Source: Papio anubis (Eukaryota; Chordata; Mammalia; Primates; Cercopithecidae). From it: a stretch of DNA of 64,000 nt. Shown piece after piece: positions 1 to 12,284 of the stretch. Every line of letters starts with the position of its first letter. Positions within the stretch are counted from its first letter, which is position 1. The stretch is taken from NCBI RefSeq assembly GCF_008728515.1, contig NC_044981.1:6128538-6192537 (forward strand), in the 5' to 3' direction. The notes beneath the pieces are model-generated. The model did not search any database, had not been told where the DNA came from, and was given only the letters and a program-made list of their open reading frames with translations. The translations under genes were made by a program, and so were the position numbers.

Positions 1-489
1 AGCAGAGGGTCTCTGGAGCTCTCAGGGAGAGACGGATCCTCTCCAGCTGTTCCCACCTGAAGCAGAGTTGGCCAGTCAAGCCCAGTCTGGATGAGCCCAA
101 CCCCAGCCAAGCCCCAGATCCATGAACAAGTGCTTATTGCTGTATGCCACTAAGATTTTCTGGTTCTTTCTTATGTAGCATTAGTGTGATTATAGCTAAC
201 AGAAACAAAGCTACACTTAAAACTGACATTAGCACAGTAATGGACAAATATATGGCAGGAGCTAGATGTGTATTGAATCTTAGTAAATAATAGAGATGGC
301 ACTTAAAATCAATAGGTAATAATAGATCTGATCAATACGTGGTGTTTTGACAGCTGGTTATCCATGTAAGAAAAAAAGTGACAGTAAGATCTCTTTATCC
401 CACTATATACAAACTGTATCCTTGGATTTAAGAGGCACATGTGTGTCTCTTCCTGACAATCTTTATTTCACCTGACATGTTCCAGATAT

Positions 490-1245
490 AAGCAGATAGA
501 GAAACATAACATTCAATAAATATATGAAAAAATGCTCAACTCTACAAATAATCAGAGACATAAAAACCAAATTAACCATGAAATACCAATGAAATACCAT
601 AATTCTCCTACCATACTGGCAAATATTAAAACAAATGGTTAACCACCAGTGCCAATGAGAGTATGAAGAGATGGATACTCTCATCTACTATGGCTGTAGT
701 GTAAAAAACTGCAGCCTTTTAAAAGGGTAATTAGGCAATATCTATGCAAATTTAAAATATGAATTCACTTTGCCCAAGCAATGCTATTTCTAGATGTCTA
801 TTCTGCAGAAACATTCGTACAAAATGTATGTGCAACCTTCAAAATGGTATAACATGCTATAGTGAAAATGGGAAACAATCCAAATAGTTGTAAACAAAAG
901 ACCAAAATAATATGATATGACCATACCAAGCAGCCATTAAAAAGAAAATGCATGTACTGATATAGAAAATGCTCCAAGATACACTGTGTGAGAAAATGAG
1001 GTACAGAGCAACAGGTTGACACAATCTCATTTGTAGTTTAAAAAAACCTAAATTCTCTAGGTATATATATGAAATCAATATATAAAATAATAGCAAAGTA
1101 TCTGTAATGATATACACAGTTAAAGTTGGTTTTCTCTGGGGATTCTCTAGGATTGGAAGATTGGTGAAAGGAAAGTTTACTTTTAGCCATATATATGTAC
1201 ATGTGTGTTTATTTGAAAAGAACAATATATTCAATTAATTGCCAA
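490..1245 (+). repeat. Ancient L1 fragment (3' end of ORF2 and UTR)
   Basis: The segment reads like the end of L1 ORF2 and its 3' region: a block about tables of numbers of isolated oligo-A stretches, a phrase equivalent to 'accatggaatac...gcagccattaaaaag' near 920-950, and an A-rich plus strand. It is heavily diverged, with many stops in every frame, so it is an old mammalian L1 (L1M class), not active. Confidence 0.65.
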
Positions 1246-1751
1246 TTAAAAATGAGAAGGACTGAAAATACTTTAAATGGATGACATTACAACAAAATGT
1301 TAATTGTTGGTATCTCTGATTTGTAGATCTTTGAGTTCTTTTTATGCTTTTATTATTTTTATTTCTATAATGAGACTTTTCCATCAGAAAAAGTTATTTT
1401 TTAAAATGTGTTTCCATTTAAGTGAAGCTACCCATTTAATAAGAGGCTAACAAGTCCAACTTTTATGCATTAGTTTTTCTTTAAGAGCAATATAGGGTTG
1501 TGCTCTTTTTTATTATCAATGTCCTTAAACACAACTTTTTTCTCCTTCTTTACGTCTCCCTGAACCCTTTCCTTTCCAGTACAGACTGAATTAAACCTCG
1601 TTCTCTTAGTGCCCTATGGAGGCTGGGGTAACATTTATCCCACTGTATGGACATTGCCTTTTAATTATTATATTTATTGAATAAGTATGTGTTTAAGTAC
1701 TTCCTACTTAATTTTTTTAAGTAGCAGCATGTAAATAAGCATTGTTACACT

Positions 1752-1935
1752 GCTTATTTACCACCAGGAACTTTCTAAGTGCTTTAGAATCAGACACATG
1801 AACTCATCAACACTCATAACATCCTTGTGAGGAAAGTAGCCCCATTTCACTGACGAGGAAGCTGAGGCAGACAGCAACATAACTTCTCCAAGGTCGTACA
1901 GCTAGTGAGTTGCAAAGCTAAGATTTGAATAAGCT
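1752..1935 (-). repeat. MIR SINE
   Basis: Antisense MIR core is visible: cccatttcactgacgagg, gctgaggc, and the distal part with aaggtcgtacagctagtga followed by a degraded end. Diverged, as expected for this old tRNA-derived SINE. Confidence 0.75.
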
Positions 1936-1959
1936 GCCTTCCAAGTAGTCCATGGCTCT

Positions 1960-2065
1960 TGGGTCCAAGGGATCAGATGACTGTGTCCCCAGCTCCCAAC
2001 ACTGTGCTTTGGAACATGGTAGGAAGTCAATCAATGTCTACTGAAAGAATGAGAGATGGGGACGA
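1960..2065 (+). repeat. L2 3'-end remnant
   Basis: Contains the L2 tail pattern of 'cactgtgc...aacatggtaggaagtcaatcaatgtctactgaaagaatga', a diverged form of the L2 3' terminus. Confidence 0.5.
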
Positions 2066-4487
2066 TGTCTGGAGCTTAGAGAGTAAGAAAGAAGTCCAAG
2101 AAAATGAAGGATTTACCTTTGGGCTTTGCGTTAGTATTGATGGGAAGTGATAAATTTAGGTGGCAAAGCATGAATAGAGAGGAGTTCTGGAGCTCCAGAC
2201 TAGGCCACTCTTTCCCTTCCAATGCTTGAATTAAATCTCGCCTCAAACAGGCAGACATTATCATGAATCCACAATATGGCAAGGAAGTCAAATGGGAAGG
2301 CTTGATTTTAATTTTAAATTTATTTATGATTTTAAAAAGAAGATTGAGGGTGGAAAGCAGTGCTTTATTTCCCCTGTTTTTATTCAGATCTGTCACTTTA
2401 AAATATAGTTGTCCAAAGCAACGTTAAAAAAAATTGTATCACGATGGAAACTCCAAAAAACTCCCTACGTTTGGAAGGCTAACAAAAATAGAAAAATGGA
2501 ATCATTTGCCCCTGGAGATTTTTGCTGTTGGCTTTTTGATAGTGTTTTTGTTTGTTTTTAATTTTCTGGTTAGCTTCAGAGGGGTGGGGTTTCACTAAGT
2601 TTCAGGGGAAGCTAGTTCTTCACTTAGCAAAATGGAAGACTCGACTAATAGGAGAAACAAACTAACAAACAACTCACTATTCTAGAAACCCAACAACTTG
2701 GACTGGTAGAAGGTAGATGTGTGTGAGGCTTGTGTGGAATGTGGGAGCTGGGAACTCAACTGAGGACTGAGGGGAGAAATATGGTCTAGACAGTTCCCAG
2801 AGTAGGAGTGGCTGCACCTTGGACCAACAGACAACTCTTTGATCGCAGGTGACCTCTGGCAGACAACCACCATTACAATAAAACTCTGAGAAAAACAGAT
2901 TACACATGGCACCATTGGTGAGTGTGGCACAGCACCTCCACCCACTGCCCAGAGCAGCTCTGTCACCAGAACAGACCTTCAGAATGCCTCGTAAATAACC
3001 ACCCTTGCAGGCTGACTAACAATTTACAAGAGGCAAGTAGTGAAGAATAATGACCTCATTTATTTTGCTGTTCCTCTGGTGGGAATAGAAGGGTAGTTAA
3101 AAAAGAAAAGAGTGGGCCGAGAAATTTTAGGGTGGATTTCAGTCACCCTCTGACATTCCCACTGTCCTCCCCACCCAGAGAAGGTAAGGATTTATAACAA
3201 ACATGTAAAAACAAATGCTGAACCTATTGATTTTAGTATCTGTATAACCTCTTTGTGAGAAGGAGGATCATTCATCATTGCATGGGCTTGTACCTTCCTT
3301 CTGCTTATTTACATGCTATTTCAAAGTCAGAGCAGGTTCCGTTTCCTTGGTCATTAGGCTCAAGCCTAGCAAAGGGAGCCTAGGAATTAAACAAAACTAT
3401 GGTGGCAGAACAGCTATCCTACACAGTCTCTTTCAGCAGTTTAAACCAGAGTTTGGTGTTGTTTCTAATCCTTTAGAAGGAATAATGGTTTGGCCCTTCA
3501 AAAAGGCAAAATGTGTCCCCATTTAGGGAAGGAAGGAATTTAGAGTGAGGGGATTAGGAATGACTTCCACTTGCTTCCCCCTTTATATAAAAGCTGAGCA
3601 CCACTAAAAAGAGGAACGATTCATGCTGGGAGTGTATAATCACTCTTAGAGGGAGTGGCTTGATCTGCAGAGCAAATGTGACTCCAGACTAGTGTCACCA
3701 TGATAGGTTTTTCCATCACAAGGTACATCAAAGGGGGTGGCAGATTCTAACAGGCTGTGTGTGCTGCGGCATACCAGGAGTAACTTCCTGTCGCTGGGAA
3801 TTGTGAACATATTAAAGAATGGTGTTTCTAGAGTCTGAGCTTTTTATTCTGGAAGGATCCAAACCCACTGCCTTTCTAAAGTGATTTCATATAGCCACTC
3901 CAGAGACCTTGCTTGCCTACCTAGTAACACTGGAATGGAATCAATCTATGAAGCACAAGCAAGTGGTTCCTCAACAGTCAGTTGAGTTTGCTTCTTCCCT
4001 TTTAGGCCCTTCAGTATAAAGTGGAGTAGTTCGCCAGGACTGGTATCCTCGGAATAACAATGACTAACACCCCTTCTCTTGGAGACCTTTGAGCCTAGAC
4101 CAGAATTTGCACCCTCAGGCTACCGCCATTCATCCACCAATCCACAGATATTGATAGTGTATCTCCCACCATGCTCATGACAGCACAATCACCCGTGTGT
4201 GCATAGTATAACATAGTTTACATTCCTTACAAACATGTTGAATTACAGCTCATATCAGCTTGAGAAGGTTATTGGATTTGTGCTAATTTGCCTATTTTGC
4301 TGGTTAAGGGCTTTTTAGTGTACTGAGATATCTTCAGAAGACAGACTATTATTCATGAAGTAATTCTACAAAGAAAATGTCAGAGCTTCTTTACTTAGTA
4401 CATATCCTCTAAGGGAGCCTGTGCCCTTGTTGGTATGCTTTAATTTTTTTTTCCCAGAGAAAGCTTTTATTTGATCTTGTAAATATC

Positions 4488-4517
4488 AACCGGAATTTAT
4501 TTATTTATTTATTTATT
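4488..4517 (+). repeat. (TTTA)n microsatellite
   Basis: About six uninterrupted ATTT units in an AT-rich context. Confidence 0.9.
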
Positions 4518-4794
4518 ATGGCAAAATTTTCCACATTGATTAGGTCATCACAGAATCTTCTCAGCTGGCCATCTACTGTTTTATTCTTTTGCTACACAAG
4601 GCCAGATAATGACAGGTTTTGTTTTAGAAATATAAGTGCTTACCCTGACTGAGTCAGGATGCTCCAGTGTTAGCCCCAGTTTGTGTCTTAATTTTCTATA
4701 GGACTTTGAGAAATGCACGTAACATCACAGAATCTGCTTTCTCTCTTGAAATCTGAGTCTGATAATCATCTCCTTGCCTCTCAGAATGGTGATT

Positions 4795-4930
4795 ATGAGT
4801 TCAGTTCAGCAAACACTTACTGAATATGGACTCAGTTCCAGGCACCATGCAAGGCTAAGTGAGATAAGGATTATGCCTTCCAAACACACAGTCTAGGGAG
4901 ATACTGACTATGAGCACACTTTGAAGAGAC
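4795..4930 (-). repeat. L2 remnant
   Basis: Antisense L2 terminus: tcagcaaacacttactgaat, then ccaggcaccatgcaaggcta, ending with acacagtctagggaga. Moderately diverged. Confidence 0.6.
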
Positions 4931-6159
4931 TCTACAAGAAAGGAATTGTAAACCGCATAAATTGGTGGATGAATGTGACTCTGCATTAGACACTTCCAAC
5001 CACGCTCTTTCTAGAAGGACCTTGTAAAGACCTTTGCACCTCAATCCCGGGGTCACCTACATGCCATTGGAAAGGAAGTTTACTGTGAGCTCTCTGGGAT
5101 CCTTTCTTATTATAGGGCCACACTAAATGATCCTCGCTTGGCATAAGAAGCAGAATAAGTCTCTAAGTGATTCAGACACTAGGAAGAATGCTACATACTA
5201 TTTTATTTAAGACGATTATTGAGTAAATAAAGGTTAAATTTTTTGCATAAGCTTTTAAAAACTTCATAAAAATTCAGTTAACCAACTATTTGATTACTAT
5301 TCTATGCAAACACTGTTCTGGGCGCAAAGCTAAGCCACTGGCCAGTCTCTCCTCATTCCCCAAATAGGTTGGAGTCCCCAGTGTTGTGTTCTTGTTGTAC
5401 ACTGACTTATTTCAGTATTTTTTACAATTGTAATTAGGTTTTTATTAGGAGCTCATTTGTAAAATCCTTGCTAGAAGCTATATGAAGATTGTGTCTGCCT
5501 TTTTCACTGCCATAGTCCTAGTACCTAATTCAGTATTGACTTTGAATTTTTATGAAGGAATACATAATACTGTTGAAATGTGCACAGGTCATTGTGTTGT
5601 CATGGGCATGGGATGAGACATACTATCAATATTTGTGGATTGATGGATGAATGGCTCTAGCCTGAGGGTGTAAGTTCTGGTCTGGGCTCAACAGTCTCCA
5701 AGAGAAGGGATGTTGGTCATTGTTACTCTGAGGACACCAGTCTTGATGACTTACTCCATTCTGTACAAAAGGGGCTACAAAGACGGTATATAAATACAAA
5801 GCAAATAGCCTGAGGATGAATTTAATAATAAAATACAAGCGGGTCATATTTATTTATTTGCTACTACAAGCATCCAAGATATTGGAAACATATTGATTTA
5901 TTCATATTAAATTAAATTGATTTATTTGTTTAAAGAAAAACGAAAAAAAACATTGAATAAAAAGGAAATATTAGATGCTAATTTGGTGTCAGATGCTAAG
6001 AGAGAAATCCACACACACATCACCCACAGACACACTCCTCCCAGCACACCAGATATGTTTTTGACCTTTCTCAAGATGGTAAGGTCTGAGATTACATTTA
6101 CAAGTTATCTGCAACGATAGGGTGCAGCGGACCTAAAGAGTATTTACTTGGGATTATTA

Positions 6160-6300
6160 AATCAACACAGCAAATATTTATTAAACCTCAAGTGTGCCAG
6201 AGCCTATGGATACGAGGCTGAATGAGGTGAGGGAAAAGCAGTGATGGAGAATGGGATGGGGGACCAACTTATCAGGAGGAGAAAGATCCCTTAAAGGTAA
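6160..6300 (-). repeat. L2 remnant
   Basis: Starts with caaatatttattaaacctca followed by gtgccagagcctatggata, the antisense L2 end, then fades. Confidence 0.45.
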
Positions 6301-7447
6301 CTGATGCCCAATCAAAAATACTGTGCAGTGCTTCTCCAGAGTACTAGGCACAGATACCAGAAATCTAAATATTTCAGAACCCACTATCTGGCACTAGTGC
6401 TAGACTACCAAACTGGAACATTCTATATTTACATAGTGAAATACATTCAATAATTCAAAATTCCTGAGTCGTTAAACATGATGAATTCATAATAACTGCC
6501 CGTTTCACTCCTGCTGCCTTTGTAGGTACAGTTCTCCCTAACACCCAAGAGAAAGGTTTCCTCCCAGAATGGACCCGAAGCCCGGTTAGCACGACTAAAC
6601 TAAAAACTAAGCAATTATTCTCCCTGCATGAACCCCTGCCTTCACTGGTGTGGCATCGCTATTGATCCCCATTAATGATTTAGTGATTAAGGAGGATAAA
6701 TTGCCTATGAATGCAAAGAAGGCTGAAGGGCCCTCAGGAGCACAGCTGAGCATTCTCCTATCAATAAGTGCTGTGCGTGCCGCTGTGATTTTCAGCCCAG
6801 TGTCCCATGCCACCTCGGACCAGAATCTTGTTCACCTGGCTCTCTTTTGACAATTTCTGGAAACAGTTTTCCTTCTCATCTTCTGCTATCTTTTTCACTT
6901 GGGCGACAGTCTCACCCCTCTCTTTTGACCTACTTTCCAATTACCAGGCCATACCACTGAGTCCTTTGTTATGCATTAACACACACAAGCATAAAACTGC
7001 AGGTGATTGCTGGGCTACAGTGTCTGTGCTTGCATGTGTGTGTGTGGGGCGGGGGAGGTTCATCATATCATCCCATTTTTGGGTTATGCTTTGCGTGCTA
7101 GGCTGGGAAAACCACACAATGAGTAAAGTGGGGAGATGACCTCTTTCTCTCACTTCATTTTTTAAAAAAAGGTATTCAGTGCCCAAAAGCATGGTGGTTG
7201 GAAGAGACCAAGCGACAAAACAATAAAGCTCACTGGACCCCTCTGCATTAAGGAAGGAGAATCTGTTCCTGGGACAGAATGGGAGAGAAAAGTTCAGAGA
7301 AGAAAAGAGAACAGCAGGAGAGAGAGAAGGGGTGGTAAGGAGGAGACAGACTGGAATTAGGTTCAGTGTAGAGCCAGTGAAATTTTAAGAAGAGTAAATT
7401 ATACTCTTCTGAGGTGTTTGTTTGTTTGTTTTGTTTTTGTTTTTGTT

Positions 7448-7731
7448 TTTTGAGACTGAGTCTCACTCTGTCGCCCAGGCCGGAGTGCAGTGGTGTGATC
7501 TCGGCTCACTGCAACCTCCACCTCCCGGGTTCAAGCAGTTCTCCTGCCTCAACCTCTTGAGTAGCTGAGATTGTAGGCACAGGCCACCATGCCCAGCTAA
7601 TTTTTGTATTTTTAGTAGAGACGGGGTTTCACTATGTTCGTCAGGCTGGTCTCGAACTCCTGACCTCATGATCAGCCCGCCGCGGTCTCCCAAAGTGCTA
7701 GGATTACAGGTGTGAGCCACTGCACCCGGCC
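7448..7731 (-). repeat. Alu (AluS/Y-like), full length
   Basis: Complete dimeric Alu in reverse orientation: T-rich tail (7416-7450 with GTTTT units), gagactgagtctcactctg, both arms, ending tgtgagccactgcacccgg. It lies in the same orientation as F13A1 transcription. Confidence 0.95.
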
Positions 7732-7774
7732 CTGCCTCCTGAGTTTTTAAATTATTGCTTGTTGTTTTTCTTTC

Positions 7775-7890
7775 CTCTGAGAGACAGGCTGGCCAGGCTG
7801 CCTTGAACTCCTGGGCTCAAGCAATCCTTCTGCCTCAGCTTCCCAAGTAGCTGGGACTGCAGGCTACCCTGGGGACCATGCCCAGCTTTA
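7775..7890 (-). repeat. Old Alu monomer or AluJ fragment
   Basis: Single arm only: ggccaggctgccttgaactc, tgggctcaagcaatccttct, agctgggactgcaggc. It sits directly beside the full Alu on its left and is clearly older. Confidence 0.75.
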
Positions 7891-7913
7891 TTATTTTGTG
7901 ATTATCATGAAAC

Positions 7914-8088
7914 CAGTGGTCCTCTAAGTGTTAACCCTGACCAGCAGCAACAGCATCCCCTAGGAACTGGTTAGAAATGCAAATTATCAGGCCAGACCTC
8001 AGACCTATTCAATCTGAGGGTGCTGCACAGAGATGGCTGAACAAGCCCTCCAGGTGATTCTGATGTGCTCTAAGCGTGGTGACCACAG
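7914..8088 (+). mobile_element. MER5A-type hAT-Charlie DNA transposon remnant
   Basis: Begins cagtggtcctctaagtgt and continues with the family pattern gaccagcagcaacagcatc, ggttagaaatgcaaattatc, caagccctccaggtgattct, ending ggtgaccacag. The ends form a decayed terminal inverted repeat. Non-autonomous; no transposase. Confidence 0.8.
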
Positions 8089-8685
8089 AATGCATCCTTC
8101 CTCCTCTTACTCTCCGTCCCAAACTGCAATTAAGGTCTGGGCAGTCACAGATGTTGTGTGTGACTGTTTTTGTTGTTGCCAACATTGAAACTGAGGTGAA
8201 GGTCAAGTTTCTCACTTGCAGCAGCACAGGGGGAAGTAGGATTCCTAGAGGCAGAGGCAGCCATAAGGTCAGAAATCCCTAAAGAATTTGCAGAGATGTT
8301 TGGGCCTCCACAGGTCAAGTAATGAAGAGGATTGTGCTAATTTGCCCTGTGTTCTGGAAGCAGGAAGGACCCTCCCGGCATGTGCCTGTAATAAGTTCAC
8401 CTTCCACCTTCCAGATGACTAGCTCACATCTTCCTTATCAAGCCTCTCATGCCCTTCCTTACTGCTGCTTCTCAACACATGACTTTGCTTTACACTTCAC
8501 TGACCAAAAAAAAAAAAAAAAAAGTCACGAAATGGTAACAACCTCATTCTCCTTCCATTAAACTAGAAAATCTGTACCCCTCTTCTTCTCTTTTACTCCT
8601 GTCTCTGGGGAGGGTAGATAGCCCCGCCCATCACAGGCTCTTCACCTGTTCCCTGGATTCCAACCACTCAAGGATTTCACTCCTA

Positions 8686-8856
8686 AAACTTCTCAACCTT
8701 GGCTCCAATAATCACCTCCAGAGCTTTCAAAAACCCTGAAGCCCAGGCTGCAGTCCAGAGCAATTACATCAGAATGCCTGCATGGGGGACTGAGGCATCT
8801 GTAGTTTCAAAGCTTCCCAGATGATTGCAACGTCCAGCCAAGGTTGTGAACCACTG
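8686..8856 (+). mobile_element. hAT-Charlie MITE-like remnant
   Basis: The ends are inverted repeats: tctcaaccttggct near 8690 and agccaaggttgtgaaccact at the right. Internal pattern agagctttcaaaaaccctga, cccaggctgcagtcc, tcagaatgcctg is typical of MER5-like families. The exact subfamily is not certain. Confidence 0.65.
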
Positions 8857-9439
8857 TCCTCTCTCTGGACTGCAAACTCTCTTTCTTGGTTCCTCTCCAT
8901 CACGATAAAATAACACCCACTCTCTCTTGTCTTTAAAAAATTCTCCTTTGAGCTTCACGTCAACATCTAGGTGCTGCAGAAAGTCTTGAGAAAGGTGCCA
9001 TCTCCTGCCGTCTCTGCTTTCATGCCACCAGTTTACAGTGCAGCCCGTGACCATCTCCCTGGCCTCTGTCCCCATCATTTTAGTGAAACAGTCCTTTTCA
9101 AGATCATCGAAGACATCCGTATTTCCACACTATATGGCCACTTTCCTCCCCTATCCTATTCAGCTAATCATAGCATTCAACACAGTTAACTGCTGTCTTG
9201 AATCTATCGATGTGTCTGGCTCTGGGCTCTTTTGATCTCCTTGTGCCCCACTGACTGCTCCTGCTCAGCCTCGTTTGTTGACTTCTCCTTTGTCTCGACT
9301 CTTACTTGTTAATGACCCTGAATCATTTGTGTCCATTCTTGCTCCTAACCGTGCCCATGTTTACGTGTCTAGCTCAGCCATCTCCTTTGAGTTCTAGATT
9401 CACTTTATTCAAGTGCTTACTTGATGTTTTCATTTGCAT

Positions 9440-9790
9440 GTCTCATAGACATCACCAAATTAACATTTCTGAATGTAACTCTTAGCTTCACCCCTCGTGC
9501 TTCCCCTCCACTTCCCACAGTTTTCCCAGCTCTGAAAATGGCACCGCCATCAACCCAACTGGCCTAACAAGAAATCTAGAGTTATTCTTGAGTTCTCTCA
9601 TTTCTTTACTTCTCATCTTCAATCCCTGTGCAATTTCTGTTCTAAATACAAAAACAGATCTCCAATATAACCCCTTCTCATCTCTACTGGTACCACCATA
9701 GTTTAGTTTATCATCATCTTTGTCCTAGACCACAGCTTCCAGATTGGTCTCTGGTTTTTGTTCTACCTTCCTCCGATCCTTTCCATGCAC
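9440..9790 (+). repeat. L2 fragment (ORF2 part)
   Basis: Sense L2 ORF2-derived pattern: atggcaccgccatcaaccca, a block around gttattcttgagttctctc, then caccatagtttagtttatca and tccagattggtctctggt. Frame is broken by many changes. Confidence 0.6.
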
Positions 9791-10244
9791 TGACAACCTA
9801 GGGGAAGTCCCTGTACAGCCTCTAGGACAAGAATGCCTCTAGAACTAAGGGACTCTTTCAGAACACAGGTATCTGGAAGCTGCTCATCATGTATACAGCT
9901 GAAGATCAAGGCAGCAATTAGAAGGTTATTAGACTGTCCGCCTCCTGAATAGTTATCCTGAAAGTTAATACGTCAAGCAACATAACTAACCATTTTCCCC
10001 TGAAGAAGAGTGGCCACATAAGTTGAAATGCATGCAGACATATATCCCATTTTACACACATGATATAATCCAGAAAAGCTGCAAACAAACCAAAGTCTGG
10101 GTAAATTATAGCATTCCAAAATTTCCTAGAGTTCTGAGAAGTTATATGAAGCCTATGATTTTCTTTTTGTAATAAAATGAAAGTCAATAACAAACTCCTG
10201 ATTGATAAGTATGAATTTTTAAATATAATTTTCTTAGAATAGGC

Positions 10245-10570
10245 TGCTTCCTACATACTCTTCCGTCTCATTCTCTTTTGCTGACTTCTTCTCTACTGGA
10301 CTCCTAAATGATGATGTTTCTGAAGGCTAGATACTATATCTTATTTCCTTCTTTATCTATATTTTCTCCCTGGGTACAGGTAACTCCCAAATACACATCT
10401 CTGATTTTCCTCTCCAGATTCACATACCTACTTGTCATTTCTGCTTGTCTATCTATGGTTATCTCCAACTTAACATATTCAAAATCTGAATTTATATATC
10501 TGTAACTCTGATCCTCTCAGTATTTTTCATCTCTGTAACTATCACTCCATCAACCAGTTGCAAAATGCCT
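10245..10570 (+). repeat. L2 fragment (ORF2 part)
   Basis: Sense L2 pattern tctcttttgctgacttcttc, ctcccaaatacacatctctg, ctccagattcacatacctac and ccaacttaacatattcaaaa, in the order seen in L2 ORF2. Probably the same insertion series as the piece at 9.4-9.8 kb. Confidence 0.6.
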
Positions 10571-10734
10571 TACATCTGCTTTTAAGATTACTATCAAGAG
10601 TTCATTTTTTGAACTGCACATGGCCCAGTTAATATTTCCTGTTACCATTTACCTTGAATATCTGTCTCATAGATAGGAGTGTTGGGTACAAGATTATGAG
10701 AATGGATGTATAGGGAGTGCAGGAATAGCTTGGC

Positions 10735-10825
10735 ACCTTTTGCCCACACTAGGCAGGATCACTGCTTGAGCCCAGGAGTTCAAGACCAGCCTGGACAACA
10801 TGGTGAGACCATGTCTCTACAAAAA
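10735..10825 (+). repeat. Alu left-arm monomer fragment
   Basis: Contains ggcaggatcactgcttgagc, ccaggagttcaagaccagcc and tctctacaaaaagtaaataa. A lone left-arm piece with an A-rich end, of the old FLAM/AluJ type. Confidence 0.8.
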
Positions 10826-11484
10826 GTAAATAAATATAAATATAAAACAAAGAAAAGGTCAGTAGGACCAAGGTGTATGTTCTAGATGAGTAGCAAATAT
10901 TGTTGTCCATTTATCTATATCTAGGACAGATTAACTCTGATTCAAATGCAACTTTCACATACAAGGATCATTCAAAATCAGCAATAATATGGGCTCATTT
11001 TGGATGATGTTAGAGAGCAATGCATACGGGGTAGGGTGCCATGGGAAGTCTCCTGCCCCATGTGAGCTTTCATATCTTGCACTGCCTTATTTCCTAGGAC
11101 CTAGAAATGGTCTTGCAGCATATCGATGCTGCTGCAACATCTGCATCTGCCTCTGGAACTTAAAACAGCTTTGTACCAAGTACGGGAGCGGGGGAGAGGT
11201 ATGAAAGGGCAGAGATGAAGATGAGGAGAAAGTCCTGTGTGTGACTGAGGCACAAAACAGAATTGATAGAGAAATCATTGAACTTGACTGAGTTTTATTT
11301 GAATATAACTAGATTAAGCTTCTGCCGCAGACAGAAAGGAAGACCGAAAATAGCACTAGAGATCAAGTTATATTATATTAAAGTACAGCTACATCTTTGC
11401 ACATCCAGAGTTATGGTTTGCAAAATTTGCACCCACTATGCACATAAACAAGCTTGTGGAATCCTTTATATATACAGACTTTCT

Positions 11485-11548
11485 GTTCTTAAAGTAGGGG
11501 GATAGAGAGGTTAGTTGTTCTTAAAGTAGGGGGATAGAGAGGTTAGTT
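11485..11548 (+). repeat. Perfect 32-bp tandem duplication
   Basis: Two identical 32-bp units, 11485-11516 and 11517-11548, beginning GTTCTTAAAGTAGGGGGATA. With no mismatch it is likely recent or polymorphic. Confidence 0.97.
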
Positions 11549-11668
11549 CCACTATGAACAGCGTCGACTTCATTTTATTTTTCTGAAGTCAGAGTCAGAT
11601 TCTAATACTTTTGTAAACCAATTTGTTTACAGAGTAATAGTGTACAGAGGTTATACTGTCAACATATA

Positions 11669-11730
11669 TTAGGTAGGTGCAAAAGTAATTGCGATTTTTG
11701 CAATTACTTTTAATTACAAAACTGCAATTA
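11669..11730 (+). mobile_element. MADE1 mariner MITE, 3' truncated
   Basis: Starts ttaggtaggtgcaaaagtaa after a TA and continues with gcgatttttgcaattacttt, taattacaaaactgcaatta. The normal element is an ~80-bp near-perfect palindrome; the right terminal repeat is missing here. MADE1 copies are the known source of miR-548-type hairpins. This one could form only a shortened stem. Confidence 0.85.
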
Positions 11731-11958
11731 AATAGCTCCACAAATAACTAATTGTGCAACTTTAGACAATCTCCAATTAATCCCGAAATAAATGTATAGC
11801 AGTATTGACTTCACATACAGAGGTTTTATCCTCATATACACGGAGGATGAATTTTCTTTCTCTTTCAATCATTAAAAATGGTATATGTCGGAGAGGTATA
11901 TGTATTTAGAATAATCTTACTACCCCTCCAAAAAGAGATGTATTGGAAATACATGACT

Positions 11959-12240
11959 TTTTTTTTTTTTTTTCCAAAGACGGAGTCTTGCTCTGTTGCC
12001 CAGGCTGGAGTGCAGTGGCACGATCATTGCTCACTGTAATCTTCAACTCCTGAACCCAAGCAATTCTCCCACTTCAGCCTCCCAAGTAGCTGGGAGTACA
12101 GGTGTGCATCACCATACCCAACTAATTTTTAATTTTTATTTTTTAGAGACTAGGTCTCCAACTCCCAGCCTCAAGCGATCCTCCCATCTTGGCCTCCCAA
12201 ACAGCTGGGAGTATAGGCATGTGCCATGGCACTCTGCCAA
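11959..12240 (-). repeat. AluJ-like element next to exon 4
   Basis: Reverse-oriented Alu with T-tail (11959-11976), ttgctctgttgcccaggctg and a shortened right half ending tatgtgcc-like bases. It is strongly diverged, hence old. Its edge is about 45 bp from the exon 4 donor, in gene-sense orientation. Confidence 0.9.
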
Positions 12241-12284
12241 ACAGGTGAATTTTTAAATGAGAAAACTAAATGCCTGCCTCTTAC

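Larger units (their letters stand above)
1..12284 (-). other. F13A1: F13A1 intron 4, partial
   Basis: All sequence left of exon 4 is intron 4, which runs off the window. I looked for exon 5 (its first base pair completes the Asp codon begun in exon 4) and did not find it, so the intron is at least 12.28 kb. It contains L1, MIR, L2, hAT and Alu remnants listed separately. I recognise nothing in 1-430, 1250-1750, 2070-4480, 4940-6150, 6310-7410, 8090-8680, 8860-9430, 9800-10240, 10830-11480 and 11731-11957 beyond AT-rich DNA and short A/T runs. Confidence 0.8.

Noticed and set aside
1..12284. F13A1 exon 5
   Set aside because: I looked for its expected start (completing the Asp codon) and its acidic coding sequence and did not find it; it must lie beyond the left edge.
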